55,920 bases of DNA. Source: an uncultured Eubacteriales bacterium. Lineage in GTDB: Bacteria; Bacillota; Clostridia; TANB77; CAG-508. The notes beneath the pieces were generated by a model, which searched no databases, was not told the origin of the DNA, and saw nothing but the letters and a program-made list of their open reading frames with translations. Each line of letters starts with the position of its first letter. The first letter of the stretch is position 1. Positions 26,907 to 36,563 of this stretch are shown here, in pieces. Location: assembly GCA_948468315.1 (NCBI GenBank), contig CAOKHL010000010.1, positions 1 to 55,920 of the forward strand. Direction: 5' to 3'. The position numbers were made by a program, and so were the translations under genes.

Positions 26907-28654
26907 TCTAGTATTGCTTTTATTCTTCTTACCCCTGATGAACTTGCTTCTTCTTTTTTGATTTTGAAGTGGCCTAGTTCTTTTGTGTTTGATACATGAG
27001 GGCCTCCACATAGTTCTATTGATTTGTCTCCTATTTTGTAGACTGTTACATTTTCTCCATATTTTTCAATGAACATTGCTTCAGCTCCTATTGCAATTGC
27101 TTCGTCTTTTTTCATTTCTAGTCTTTGTACTGGTATTGCTTCATTAATCCATTGATTTACTAAGTCTTCTGTTTGTTTCTTTTGTTCTTCTGTCATTTTG
27201 CTGTCATGTGAGAAGTCAAATCTCATTCTTTCTTCAGTTATATTGCTTCCTCTTTGATGTACATGTGAACCAAGAACTTGTTTTAATGCTGCATTTAGAA
27301 GGTGTGTTGCTGTATGGTATTTTGTTTCCATTTCTCCTGTTGAGGCTAAACCTCCTTTGAATTTTTGTGTTGCTCCTGCTCTTGATTTTTCTTGGTGTTC
27401 TTTAAATAGTTTGTCAAATTCTTCCATAGATATTTGCATATCAGCCTCTTCTGCTAAGTCTTTTGTTACTTCTGGTGGAAATCCATATGTGTCATAAAGT
27501 CTAAATACCATTTTTCCATCTATGATATTTTTTCCTTGATTTTTTAGTTTGTTTACTTCTTTGTTAAATTCTTTTTCTCCATTTGATAATGTTTTTACGA
27601 ATTTGTCTTTTTCTTCTACTATTACTATTTTTATTGTCTCTCTATTTTTTTCTAATTCTGGATATAATTCTTTTAGATTATCCACATTTAGTTCCACTAG
27701 TGTTGATATTTCGTCAAGATTTATTTGAAGTTTGTTCATGTGTCTTATCATTCTTCTTATTAAACGACGTAATACGTATCCTCTATCTAAGTTTGATGGT
27801 CTTCCTCCATCTGATATTATCATCATACTTGAACGTAAATGTTCTGCTATTATTCTTCTACTTTCTATTATATCTACTTTTTGAAGTTCTACAAGTTTGT
27901 CCATAATTGGTTTAAATATTTCTGTATCAAATGGTGTTTCTTTTCCTTGTAGTAGCATTGTCATTCTTTCTAATCCTAGACCTGTATCTACGTTTTGCTG
28001 TTTTAATTTTGAATATCCCTTTTCATCTTTAAAATATTCCATAAATACATTGTTCCATATCTCAACATATTTACCACAATCACAAGATGGTTGACATTCA
28101 GGTGAACATGCTGGTTTTCCTGTATCATAGAACATTTCTGTATCTGGTCCACATGGTCCTGTTTCTCCTGCAATCCACCAGTTGTCATCTTTTCCATAAT
28201 AATAGATATGTCCATCTAATATTCCAGCTTTTTTCCAACAAGAAGCTGCTACTTCGTCTCTAGGACAATCTTCATCTCCTGCAAATACTGTTACTGATAA
28301 CTTTTCTACTGGTATTCCAAGTTCTTTTGTTAAAAATTCGAAACTCATTTTTATAGATTCTTCTTTGAAATAATCACCTAATGACCAGTTTCCAAGCATT
28401 TCAAAATATGTTAGATGACGGTTATCTCCTACTTCATCTATGTCATTTGTTCTTACACATTTTTGATAATCTGTAAGTCTTGTTCCAGCTGGATGAGCTT
28501 GTCCTAATAAATAAGGAACTAGTGGTTGCATTCCTGCTGTTGTAAATAATACTGATGGATCATTCTCTGGTATTAGTGGTGCAGATGGTATAACACTATG
28601 TCCATGTGCTTTAAAAAAGTTTAAATATTTATTTCTTATTTCTATTGCTCTCAT
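26903..28654 (-). CDS. alaS: Alanyl-tRNA synthetase lacking the C-Ala domain
   Basis: Charges tRNA-Ala and edits mischarged Ser and Gly. 583 residues against about 870 in the family. The catalytic domain is complete (LNFFKAHGHSVIPSAPLIP, TYFEMLGNWSLGDYFKEES) and so is the editing domain with zinc ligands HTATHLL and CGGPHVSNTKELGH. It ends at GVRRIKAILD, where the C-Ala (DHHA1) domain should begin. The TAA stop lies in sequence shared with the dispersed repeat that follows. AGAGGG precedes the ATG. Either a naturally short form or a truncation by repeat insertion; the rest of the C-Ala domain is not downstream. It is the only alaS seen here. Confidence 0.9.
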   Translation of the reverse strand: MRAIEIRNKYLNFFKAHGHSVIPSAPLIPENDPSVLFTTAGMQPLVPYLLGQAHPAGTRLTDYQKCVRTNDIDEVGDNRHLTYFEMLGNWSLGDYFKEESIKMSFEFLTKELGIPVEKLSVTVFAGDEDCPRDEVAASCWKKAGILDGHIYYYGKDDNWWIAGETGPCGPDTEMFYDTGKPACSPECQPSCDCGKYVEIWNNVFMEYFKDEKGYSKLKQQNVDTGLGLERMTMLLQGKETPFDTEIFKPIMDKLVELQKVDIIESRRIIAEHLRSSMMIISDGGRPSNLDRGYVLRRLIRRMIRHMNKLQINLDEISTLVELNVDNLKELYPELEKNRETIKIVIVEEKDKFVKTLSNGEKEFNKEVNKLKNQGKNIIDGKMVFRLYDTYGFPPEVTKDLAEEADMQISMEEFDKLFKEHQEKSRAGATQKFKGGLASTGEMETKYHTATHLLNAALKQVLGSHVHQRGSNITEERMRFDFSHDSKMTEEQKKQTEDLVNQWINEAIPVQRLEMKKDEAIAIGAEAMFIEKYGENVTVYKIGDKSIELCGGPHVSNTKELGHFKIKKEEASSSGVRRIKAILD

Positions 28655-28745
28655 AAAAATCCCTCTTCCTTTTTCTCTCTAAATAAAATTTCCTTTCAAT
28701 TATATAGCAAAATGCTTAAAATAGCAAGGTTTATTGTAATAAAAT

Positions 28746-28774
28746 GTATAAAATCTCTATATTTGTAAATACTA
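28746..28774 (+). promoter_or_regulatory. Possible forespore sigma (SigG/SigF) promoter
   Basis: GTATA at 28746-28750 and AATACTA at 28768-28774 with a 17-bp spacer resemble SigG/SigF promoters (GHATR, CATNMTA) with one mismatch in the -10. The position 20 bp before the gerA start fits expression of a germination operon in the forespore. Confidence 0.45.
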
Positions 28775-28793
28775 CCAAAAAAGGAGATTTTTT

Positions 28794-30456
28794 ATGAATA
28801 TCAAAAAACTATTTCAATATAAACCTGAAAATAACTATAATTTTTCATTAACATCTACCAAATCTGATAACAATGATAGTGAAGAAAATGATAAAAATGT
28901 TTATCCTAGTATAGACTTAAATCTAAAATATATCAAAAATAAATACAATGCCTCTATAAATAGTGATATTATGATAAGGGAATTTTTACTTACAGCTAGA
29001 AACACCCGGTTACAAGGCTTTCCTCGTTTATATAGATGGAATGGTGGATTCTGATTTAATAAACAGATTCGTTTTAAATCCATTAATGCTTAGAAATGAT
29101 AACAATACTTTTGATGGAACTGTTAAACAAGAGGTGACTTCTCAGCTTTTAAAAGATACCATCTCTGTAAAAAAAGTAAAAAAATTTGATTTAGAAAATT
29201 ATATATATACAAATTTAATGCCTCAAAACAGTCTAAAAAAGGTTAACAAATTTAATGAAATACTTGAAGGTGTTAACTCTGGAAACTGTGCTCTTTTTGT
29301 AGATACAATCAATATAGCATTTGATATAGATGTTAAAGGTTTTAAACAAAGAAGTGTTGATTCTCCTAATAATGAGGTTATTATAAAAGGTTCTCAAGAA
29401 GCCTTTGTAGAAAATATTAGAACAAATACATCTCTTTTGAGACGTATTACAAATAATGAGAATTTAATAATTGAAAGCTTGTCTATTGGAGAAATAAGTA
29501 AAACAAAGGTTGCTGTTTGTTATATGAATAATATTGCAAACCCTGAACTTGTAAATGAAGTAAAATATAGATTAAATAATTTATCTTTAGATAGTTTAAT
29601 TTCGACAGGTCAACTTGAACAATTAATCGAAGATGATGAGAAAAGTGGAATTCCAAGTCTTCTTGCAACAGAAAGACCTGATAAATGTTCCAAATTTCTA
29701 ATGCAAGGAAGGGTAATTATTTTAATAAACGGAAACCCTTATGCAATTGCTGCTCCAGCTGTTTTGATAGACTTTTTGTCATCTCCTGAAGATACAAATT
29801 TAAGAGTTACTTTTGCTAATTTTTTGAAATCTTTAAGATTTTTAGCTTATTTTATAACTCTTTTAGCTCCTGGCCTTTTTATTGCTGTTACAAGTTTTCA
29901 TCAAGAAATATTACCAACTGAACTTTTATTTTCAATACTTGCCAGCCGTGAAAGTGTACCTTTTCCAATAATTTTCGAGTTACTAATAATGGAAATTTCT
30001 TTTGAACTAATTAGAGAATCTAGTCTTAGGGTTCCTGGACCTGTTGGTTCTACTCTCGGTATTGTTGGAGCTTTGATTTTAGGAGATGCTGCTGTTTCTG
30101 CCCACATAGTTAGTCCACTTTTAATTATAGTTGTTGCAATAACTGGATTAAGTTCTTTTGCTATACCTGATTTTTCTTTTTCTTTTCACTTAAGAGTTTA
30201 TAGATTTATATTTGTATTTTTAGGATATACTGCTGGATTTTTAGGAATTGGACTTGGTTTATTTGTTTACATTAACATGCTTTGTAGTATGAAATCCTTT
30301 GGTGTAAACTTTACAGATCCTTTAACTCCAAATCTTAGCTTAGGACATAACAGCTATTTTGTAAAACCTGCTTGGAAACAAGAAAAAAGAGCAAGTTATA
30401 TTGTTCCCAAAAAAGAAAAATCTCAGCCCCAAATTAGTAAGAAATGGAAATACTAA
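28794..30456 (+). CDS. gerA: Spore germination protein GerA subunit, split by a CGGT site
   Basis: The A subunit of a germinant receptor in the spore inner membrane. 553 residues when CGGT at 29007-29010 is read as one glycine (Gly72). The standard code stops 14 codons later; the shifted frame gives GYKAFLVYIDGMVDSDLI, the conserved GerA sequence, and continues to the end. The hydrophilic N-domain runs to about residue 320, then come several membrane helices (LAYFITLLAPGLFIAVTSF, VPFPIIFELLIMEISFELIR, GPVGSTLGIVGALILG). AAGGAG precedes the ATG. It heads gerA-gerB-gerC. Confidence 0.95.
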
Positions 30457-30503
30457 AATGTTTTTTTGTTAAAATTTAATAATATAAGGAAGGAATAAAT
30501 TTT

Positions 30504-31598
30504 ATGGAAAATCCAAAAATAGGAAACCTTGAAGCCATTGCATTTTTTGTAATTATCTCCATTAATGGTATCCTTTTATCATCTAGCCAATTCCTAGTGC
30601 AACAATGTAGCTCTTCAAGTTTAATAAATGCTTTATTTGTTACAATTGCTGTAATTGCTATTACTTTTGTTTTTTGTTTGCTATTAAAAAATTTTGTAGG
30701 TAATAGTTTATTAGATGTATCTGAATTTCTAGGAGGCAAAATTCTCAAATTTATAGTAGGAATTGTATTTATAATTTATTTTATATGTAGAGTTTCATTT
30801 TTCTTAAGGAAAATGAGTGCATGTTTACAAATTCTTTATTATCCTATGACTAATATGATTTTTATTGCTTCATTATTTTGCATAGCTGCTGGAATTATAG
30901 TTAGTCTTAAAAATAATAGTATATTTAAAAGTGCAATTGTATTATTACCCATTCTACTTGCAACTATTGTTTTAGTTTTTATTGGAAATAGTAAAAATTT
31001 TCACTTTGAAAACATTTATCCAATACTTGGTAATGGTATAAATGCAACCTTTTTTAGTGGTTTTTCTAATGTGTTTGCTTTTTGTGGATTAGCATATTTA
31101 TTCTTTTTACCTTCTAAATTAAGGAATCCTGAAAAGTTAACAAAAATATCTATAATATCTGTTATTTTATCTGGAATATTTCTACTTTTTGCAGTAGCTG
31201 ACATTCTTTTTATATTTGGTGATGTTTTAAACATTTCTGAGCTTTTTCCTATATATGCTTCTGTAAGGCGTATTGAATTTGGTACCTTCTTTCAGAGACT
31301 TGATGCAATTTTTCTACTTTTATGCACTTTATGTTTTATTTGTACACTAAGTTTTAATACTTATTTAATAACCGATATTCTAAAAAATATAACAAATACT
31401 TCTGATAGTAAGCCATTTATTATCCCTTGTCTTTTAATAATTCTTGGCTTTGCACTATCTATAAAACAAAACTCTATGCTTAAATTTTTAGAAAATACAT
31501 TTTCAAAAATACTTTTTCTTATATTAGCAATAATGGTTATTTTCATAATTTTAGTTTCTGCTAATATAAAGAAGAAAATGACTGGAGGTAAATCTTGA
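30504..31598 (+). CDS. gerB: Spore germination protein GerB subunit
   Basis: The B subunit of the germinant receptor, an amino-acid-transporter-like membrane protein that senses germinants. 364 residues with about ten membrane helices throughout, as in the family (IGNLEAIAFFVIISINGILL at the start). GGAAGG lies upstream of the ATG. Its stop codon overlaps the TTG start of gerC, indicating translational coupling. It has no CGG codon and an intact frame. Confidence 0.93.
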   Translation: MENPKIGNLEAIAFFVIISINGILLSSSQFLVQQCSSSSLINALFVTIAVIAITFVFCLLLKNFVGNSLLDVSEFLGGKILKFIVGIVFIIYFICRVSFFLRKMSACLQILYYPMTNMIFIASLFCIAAGIIVSLKNNSIFKSAIVLLPILLATIVLVFIGNSKNFHFENIYPILGNGINATFFSGFSNVFAFCGLAYLFFLPSKLRNPEKLTKISIISVILSGIFLLFAVADILFIFGDVLNISELFPIYASVRRIEFGTFFQRLDAIFLLLCTLCFICTLSFNTYLITDILKNITNTSDSKPFIIPCLLIILGFALSIKQNSMLKFLENTFSKILFLILAIMVIFIILVSANIKKKMTGGKS

Positions 31599-32933
31599 AA
31601 TCTATTCTTAAATGGATAATAATTATAACAATTTCACTTATATTTTTATATGCTTTTTCAGCTTCATATAGTTCACAAAATATAGACCGTTTAGATTATG
31701 TAGTTGCAATTCGGAGTTGATGCTGCAAAAGATGGTGATAATTTAGAGGTATCTTTTGAATTTGCACAACTCAGTTCCTTTTCTGAGAATTCTTCTTCTC
31801 AAGATAGCAAACCTATCATAAATACAGTTTCTACTCCATCTATATCAACAGCCATAAACCTTATGAATGCATATGTTGGAAAACAATTAAATTTATCTCA
31901 CTGTAAAGTGGTGATCTTTTCTGAGGAAATCGCCAAAAAGGGAATACTTCCTGAAGTTGCAGAACTAATGAATAATACTCAAGTCAGACCAACTGTTAAT
32001 GTTATAGTTTCATTAGGAGATGCTAAAGATTATATAGAAAATTCTGTCTCTTCTTTAGAACAGGTTCTAACAAAATATTATGATATATTCCCTACAACAA
32101 GTGAATATACAGGCTATACATCAAATATTCTACTTGGCCCACTTTATGAAGATTTAATTTCCAAAGACCATGGAGCAGTTACAATATTAGGTAAAAAAAG
32201 TAAATCTGCAAAACAACAAGAAAGTACTTCAGGAGAAAGTAGCTCCTCAGCTGGAGGAATGGATAGCAGTGATTCTTCTGGAAATTCATCTAATAGTCAA
32301 GAAAGCGGTTCAAACGAAGCTTCTGATAGTAGTACTACTGACAAAACTTCTATTGAAGATCTATTACCTAATGAATCTATTATAGAAGGTGATCGTGGTA
32401 CAGAAAATATAGGGCTATGTGTATTTAAAGATGATATATATGTTGGAAACCTGTCAGCAATGGAAACTCTTTGCTACTCCTTAATTAAAAATGAAGTTGA
32501 CAATTTTTTAATTAGTATAGATAATCCATCTAATCCAACAAAAAAAATTGATCTTTCTGTTGATAGTCGTTCATTATCTAAAATTGATATCGATTTATCT
32601 AAAGAAAATCCTGTTATAAATATACAATTACACTTAGGTGCAAAAGTTTTAACTGAACATGAGGATTTTGATTATAATAATGCAGAAACTTTAAGTACAT
32701 TAAATAATTCTTTAAGAGATTATATATCTTCTCAAATGAAAAGTTATCTATATAAGACTTCTAAAGAGTATAAATGTGATATAAATGGATTTCATAAATT
32801 TATTAAAAAAAGCTTCTTAACTATGTCTGATTTTAAAAATTATAATTGGGAACAAAAATATCAAAATGCGGAATTTAATATCAAAATTAATTCTAATGTT
32901 ATATCAAGTTTATTGATACAAAATTCTCATTAG
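31595..32933 (+). CDS. gerC: Spore germination protein GerC subunit, split by a CGGA site
   Basis: The C subunit of the germinant receptor. 445 residues when CGGA at 31712-31715 is read as one glycine (Gly40); the standard code stops at VVAIRS, while the shift gives LDYVVAIGVDAAKDGDN, the GerC N-terminal motif. The start is TTG overlapping the gerB stop, with GGAGG 6 nt before. The N-terminus is a membrane segment (IIIITISLIFLYAFSA) but lacks the lipobox Cys usual for GerC, so it may be a membrane-anchored rather than lipid-anchored protein. A Ser-rich linker lies at about residues 195-240. Confidence 0.92.
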
Positions 32934-32971
32934 AAAAATACTATATATCTCAGTGAAAGGAATGATATTTC

Positions 32972-33151
32972 ATGAATACATGTTTTATAAGATTATTTTT
33001 TAGTATAATTTGTCTATTTATACTTTTTTATATACTTTCTTTTTCTATTTTTGAAATAAAAAGTAATCATAATATTTTTGGTGGAGTTTTTACTATTTTG
33101 TTTACTGTTGGGAGTATTGTTTTTAGTAATTTTGTGTTTTGGACAAATTAA
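32972..33151 (+). CDS. Small two-helix membrane protein, GerD-subunit-like
   Basis: A 59-residue protein of two hydrophobic helices (FFSIICLFILFYILSFSIF and FGGVFTILFTVGSIVFSNF). It lies 38 nt after gerC with AAAGGA upstream of the ATG. Some Bacillus and Clostridia ger operons carry a small two-helix D subunit that modulates the receptor; position and topology suggest the same here, but sequence alone does not prove it. It ends at the repeat cluster. Confidence 0.6.
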   Translation: MNTCFIRLFFSIICLFILFYILSFSIFEIKSNHNIFGGVFTILFTVGSIVFSNFVFWTN

Positions 33152-33226
33152 AAACAAAAGGGACAGAGACAAAAGGGACAGACAAAAGGGACAGGTCTTT
33201 TCGCGAAAAGACCTGTCCCTTTTGTC
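33152..33226. repeat. REP-like repeat with 46-bp perfect palindrome
   Basis: Tandem copies of AAAAGGGACAG lead into a loopless perfect palindrome at 33181-33226 whose centre is TCTTTTCGCGAAAAGA, the same core as at 26791. It lies between the ger operon and the 3' end of the sulfatase-modifying-factor-like gene. Confidence 0.8.
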
Positions 33227-33244
33227 CTTACACTCTTCTCTTGA

Positions 33245-34732
33245 TTACAAATATAAAGTTAGTCGAAAACCAACAGCTAAGTTAGGAAAACCTGGCTCGT
33301 ATCCGCTACGAGCTGAAGCTGAAGAATTAGCGCTATTGTAATAACCACCTCTATAAATTCGCCTGTTGGAGTTGTAAGCTTCCATTGTCCATTCCCAAAC
33401 ATTTCCTGCTAAATCATATATATTTTTTTCTGCGTGATACCCTGTTGTTGATATTGTTCCTGTATAATTTCCTTTATTTGCACTATTTGCGACAAAACTT
33501 GTTGTTGTGTTACATTCTCCTATTTCATATTTGTCGTCTATAAAGTTCATTACCGCATCCCATTGCACTCCATAACACAATGTACTTGTTACTCCACATA
33601 TATTACTTTTGGTATACATACTCCTTGCAACTTTTACTGCTCCATCTGCTGTATCATCTCCTGTCAATCCATCTAAAGCTACATCTGATTGGGTTCCTCC
33701 CCATATAATATTATTCCATACACCAACTCCTTTTTGTGATAATGGTTTTGTTTTTCCATCTGCTACTTTTCTCTCTTCTAAAGATAAATTCGAATTAGCA
33801 ATTTTTCCTTCTATTCCTGCTTCAAATCTTGCTATATAAAATCCATGATTATTTTTTACACTATTATACATTGCTACACTCTCTGCTATTCCTTTTGTAC
33901 TATTTTTAGTCATTGGACTTCCAACTACATTTAATATATCCCCTGCTTCTCTTGACGGATCAACCTCTTGACTAATATACTTCTGTAAAACTGAACTAGA
34001 ATATCCCTCTATCAAATGAAATTTACTATAATCATTTACTGGTATCCATACAAATTGATTACCATGTTTTGTATTTTCCATATCATCATCTTCTACATCT
34101 GATATTACTAGCCCTTCTTCTATTGTTCCTGCTCCTTTTACTACACAAAATCCTACTGGTATTATTGCTGGATATTCATTTGTTTCATCTTTCCACTCTG
34201 CATTACTTCCAGTTACTATCTTTCCTTTTTGTATCTGTACTGCTCCTTCCCCCACAGTCAAATAGAATTCTTTATTATTTATAACAACAAATAAATGATA
34301 CTGACTTCCAGAACCAGCATTATCATTTATTGCTAACATTTTACCATTAACACTTTCTTTTTCTACAAAAGTCCAATTTGATACTGTGTCTATTGATGGA
34401 CTTGTTCCCCAACCATATTTAATTGTTTTTATTTCTGAAGATGTTGTATTTAAAATTAATTCAACAATAAGTTTGTTACCTGATTTTGTTGTATTTTCTA
34501 CTGTAATATCTATATTTCTTAATTGTGCTAATTGTATATATCCTTCTCTTAGACTTTCATCATCTATAAAAAATCCTTCGTAGTTTGATTTTATTTGCCT
34601 ATATTCTCTATCTACTGCAACTCTCTTACTTTGCATATACATTTGAACACAGGCAACAGATGCAATGAAAAATACACATGATACTAGTACAAATAATGTA
34701 ATTGACCCTTTTTCATTTTTTAAATCTATCAT
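33245..34732 (-). CDS. Membrane-anchored formylglycine-generating-enzyme-like (SUMF1) protein
   Basis: A 495-residue protein. One N-terminal membrane segment with a pseudopilin-like start (KNEKGSITLFVLVSCVFF) is followed by ~150 residues of extracellular domain, then an FGE-sulfatase fold with NIYDLAGNVWEWTMEAYN, RIYRGGYYN, ASARSGYEPG and AVGFRLTLYL. Many such proteins lack the catalytic cysteines of true FGE and act as lectin-like surface domains; I cannot assign catalysis. It is bracketed by two palindromic repeats (33152-33226 and 34752-34794). Confidence 0.8.
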   Translation of the reverse strand: MIDLKNEKGSITLFVLVSCVFFIASVACVQMYMQSKRVAVDREYRQIKSNYEGFFIDDESLREGYIQLAQLRNIDITVENTTKSGNKLIVELILNTTSSEIKTIKYGWGTSPSIDTVSNWTFVEKESVNGKMLAINDNAGSGSQYHLFVVINNKEFYLTVGEGAVQIQKGKIVTGSNAEWKDETNEYPAIIPVGFCVVKGAGTIEEGLVISDVEDDDMENTKHGNQFVWIPVNDYSKFHLIEGYSSSVLQKYISQEVDPSREAGDILNVVGSPMTKNSTKGIAESVAMYNSVKNNHGFYIARFEAGIEGKIANSNLSLEERKVADGKTKPLSQKGVGVWNNIIWGGTQSDVALDGLTGDDTADGAVKVARSMYTKSNICGVTSTLCYGVQWDAVMNFIDDKYEIGECNTTTSFVANSANKGNYTGTISTTGYHAEKNIYDLAGNVWEWTMEAYNSNRRIYRGGYYNSANSSASARSGYEPGFPNLAVGFRLTLYL

Positions 34733-34751
34733 AAAAGTTTTCTCCTTCTAG

Positions 34752-34794
34752 AAAAAAAATTTGGAAAAGAGAACCGTCCCCTTTTCCAATTTTT
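34752..34794 (-). repeat. Short inverted repeat, GGTTCTC-type
   Basis: TTGGAAAAG (34761) pairs with CTTTTCCAA (34781) around GAACCGTCCC. It belongs to the same broad family of intergenic repeats with a GGGACNGTTC core and may act as the veg terminator. Confidence 0.5.
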
Positions 34795-34801
34795 GCTTTA
34801 T

Positions 34802-35101
34802 TTATACTTTAATTCTTTTTTTATTTACTTGTTCAATTGGTGGTATTAATGGACAATATGTATTATCATCATTTAGTACCTGAACTTCAACAGTTCTGGT
34901 TAATATGTCGGTATAACTATATGTCGCATTTCTTGCTCCCTCATTATATTTTACTGTAAATATATTTGAATATACTTTATCTATGGTAGCTTCTTTCTCA
35001 AAAGATTTGTTTCTTCCTAATGAACCTTTAACTATTATCTTTTGTCCAATTTTGTCCAAAATGTCTGATTTTAAGTTTACAATGTCAGTAGAGCAAATCA
35101 T
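34802..35101 (-). CDS. veg: Veg family protein
   Basis: A 99-residue protein of the Veg (DUF1021) family. VNLKSDILDKIGQKIIVKGSLGRNK is the family N-terminus and TDILTRTVEVQ closes the core. Veg in Bacillus stimulates biofilm gene expression. It follows yabG by ~190 nt, a common order (yabG-veg). GAAGGTGAT precedes the ATG. Confidence 0.88.
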   Translation of the reverse strand: MICSTDIVNLKSDILDKIGQKIIVKGSLGRNKSFEKEATIDKVYSNIFTVKYNEGARNATYSYTDILTRTVEVQVLNDDNTYCPLIPPIEQVNKKRIKV

Positions 35102-35319
35102 TTTATATCACCTTCTAATATATTTATTGTTTGAATTATAACATTTGATGTTATAAATGTCAAAAGATAAAATTTTATGTCTATTGTTCCAATCCTTTTA
35201 GTTTCAGCCATTCCAGGTATTAATTTCCTAATATTACAATTTTATTACAATTTTGTTACAATAACAAAAATATAGTAGGTAATTATTTACCTACTATAGA
35301 TTAGATATAAATTTTGATT

Positions 35320-36094
35320 TTATCTTCTTTTTCCGCCTTGCTCCTGTTCCTCCTACTCCTCTTTTTCCATCTCTTAATTCATTTTCTATATCTTCTATTC
35401 TTATATATTCTAAATTATCTGTAATTGCTATTTTCTTTGCTATAATTAAAGGGTCTAAAATATCTATTAAAATTCTAGCTGGAGATGAAGCAAAATTAGC
35501 TCCTGCTTCCATTATGGCTTCAAAATAGCTTTGACATGCTCCAGCAAAAATTGCTAAATCTGTATTCATGTCTTTTTCATATCTTCTAGCTTCTTTTACT
35601 GTTGCTATGAAATGTCTAGAATTTCTATAATTATATATATCATAATAACCATATTCTTTTCTTATCATTCCATCATGTCCTGTAATTACTAATATATCGG
35701 GCTTATACATTTTAAGCAAATTATATACTACTCTTGGTTGCCTATTTTCAGAGATATTTTTCACTACTGCATTTACTCCCATTCTCTGATAATATTTAAT
35801 AGATTTTTCACTATAACGTTTATCTCCATCTAAATGTAAAATTTTTCCTGTAACTTTATTTCCATCTATTCTATTTTCCTGTCTTTTTAATTTAAATTCC
35901 TTTACCTTTTCTTTTAAGCTCATTTCTCTTTGATCCATTAATTCTAAATCATTAATGTCACTATCAGCTATTATTCTTTCAAAAGCCCCTTTTAAAATTA
36001 CATTACTTTTATCTCTAATGTCTTCTACAATAAAAATTATATCTTTGTTATATGATATTCTTCCAACAATATCTCCTTTTTTTATTTTATTCAT
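35320..36094 (-). CDS. yabG: Sporulation protease YabG, CGGA site near the end
   Basis: Cysteine-type peptidase that processes spore coat proteins. MNKIKKGDIVGRISYNKDI is the family N-terminus; VITGHDGMIRK and AIFAGACQSYFEAIMEAGANF hold likely active-site His and Cys. In the standard code the protein runs to 35294 and ends GTGARRKKKIKSKFISNL (266 residues). Reading CGGA at 35332-35335 as glycine (Gly254) gives GTGARGKRR and a stop at 35320 (257 residues), which matches the usual YabG end with TRGK. GTGAGG precedes the ATG. Confidence 0.85.
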
Positions 36095-36249
36095 ATAATA
36101 TTCACCTCACATAGGCTATTAATATTATATGTTGAAAGTCGACGATTGGTACCAATAAAAATGTCGATAAACCCTCTCCTTAAAAAAGTTCTAAGTACAT
36201 TTAAACAAGAATATAATTAAACAAAAGTATTTCAAAACGGGGGCTTTAA

Positions 36250-36528
36250 ATGAAAAAAATATCAATAGAAGATCGTGCTATTTTTCTTGCACACTACATA
36301 ATCGAAACAAAAGATACTGTAAGAAGTACTGCTAAAAAATTTGGAGTTTCAAAAAGTACTGTTCATAAAGATGTTTCTGATAGATTGCTTAAAATAAATC
36401 CTATTTTAGCTAAGGAAGTAAGAGAGATTTTGGATGAAAATAAAGCTGAACGACATTTGCGTGGAGGAATGGCAACAAAATTAAAATACCTAAATGAGAA
36501 GAAAGAACATAATGTTTCTGGATTTTAA
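36250..36528 (+). CDS. spoIIID: Sporulation transcription factor SpoIIID
   Basis: A 92-residue mother-cell DNA-binding protein that switches between SigE and SigK phases. The helix-turn-helix is TVRSTAKKFGVSKSTVHKDV, and ERHLRGGMATKLKYL is the conserved tail. GGGGG lies just upstream of the ATG. It is transcribed away from yabG, whose promoter shares the upstream gap. Confidence 0.95.
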   Translation: MKKISIEDRAIFLAHYIIETKDTVRSTAKKFGVSKSTVHKDVSDRLLKINPILAKEVREILDENKAERHLRGGMATKLKYLNEKKEHNVSGF

Positions 36529-36563
36529 ACTTTTATGGTTAGATAAATTTTTCTAACCATTTT

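Noticed and set aside
26748..27011. N-terminal extension of the HIT frame through the repeats
   Set aside because: The extension is made of palindromic repeat DNA; the strong ribosome binding site is at 26747.
33078..33341. 87-codon plus-strand frame after the ger operon
   Set aside because: It is out of frame with the small membrane protein and runs through repeats into the antisense of the SUMF1-like gene.
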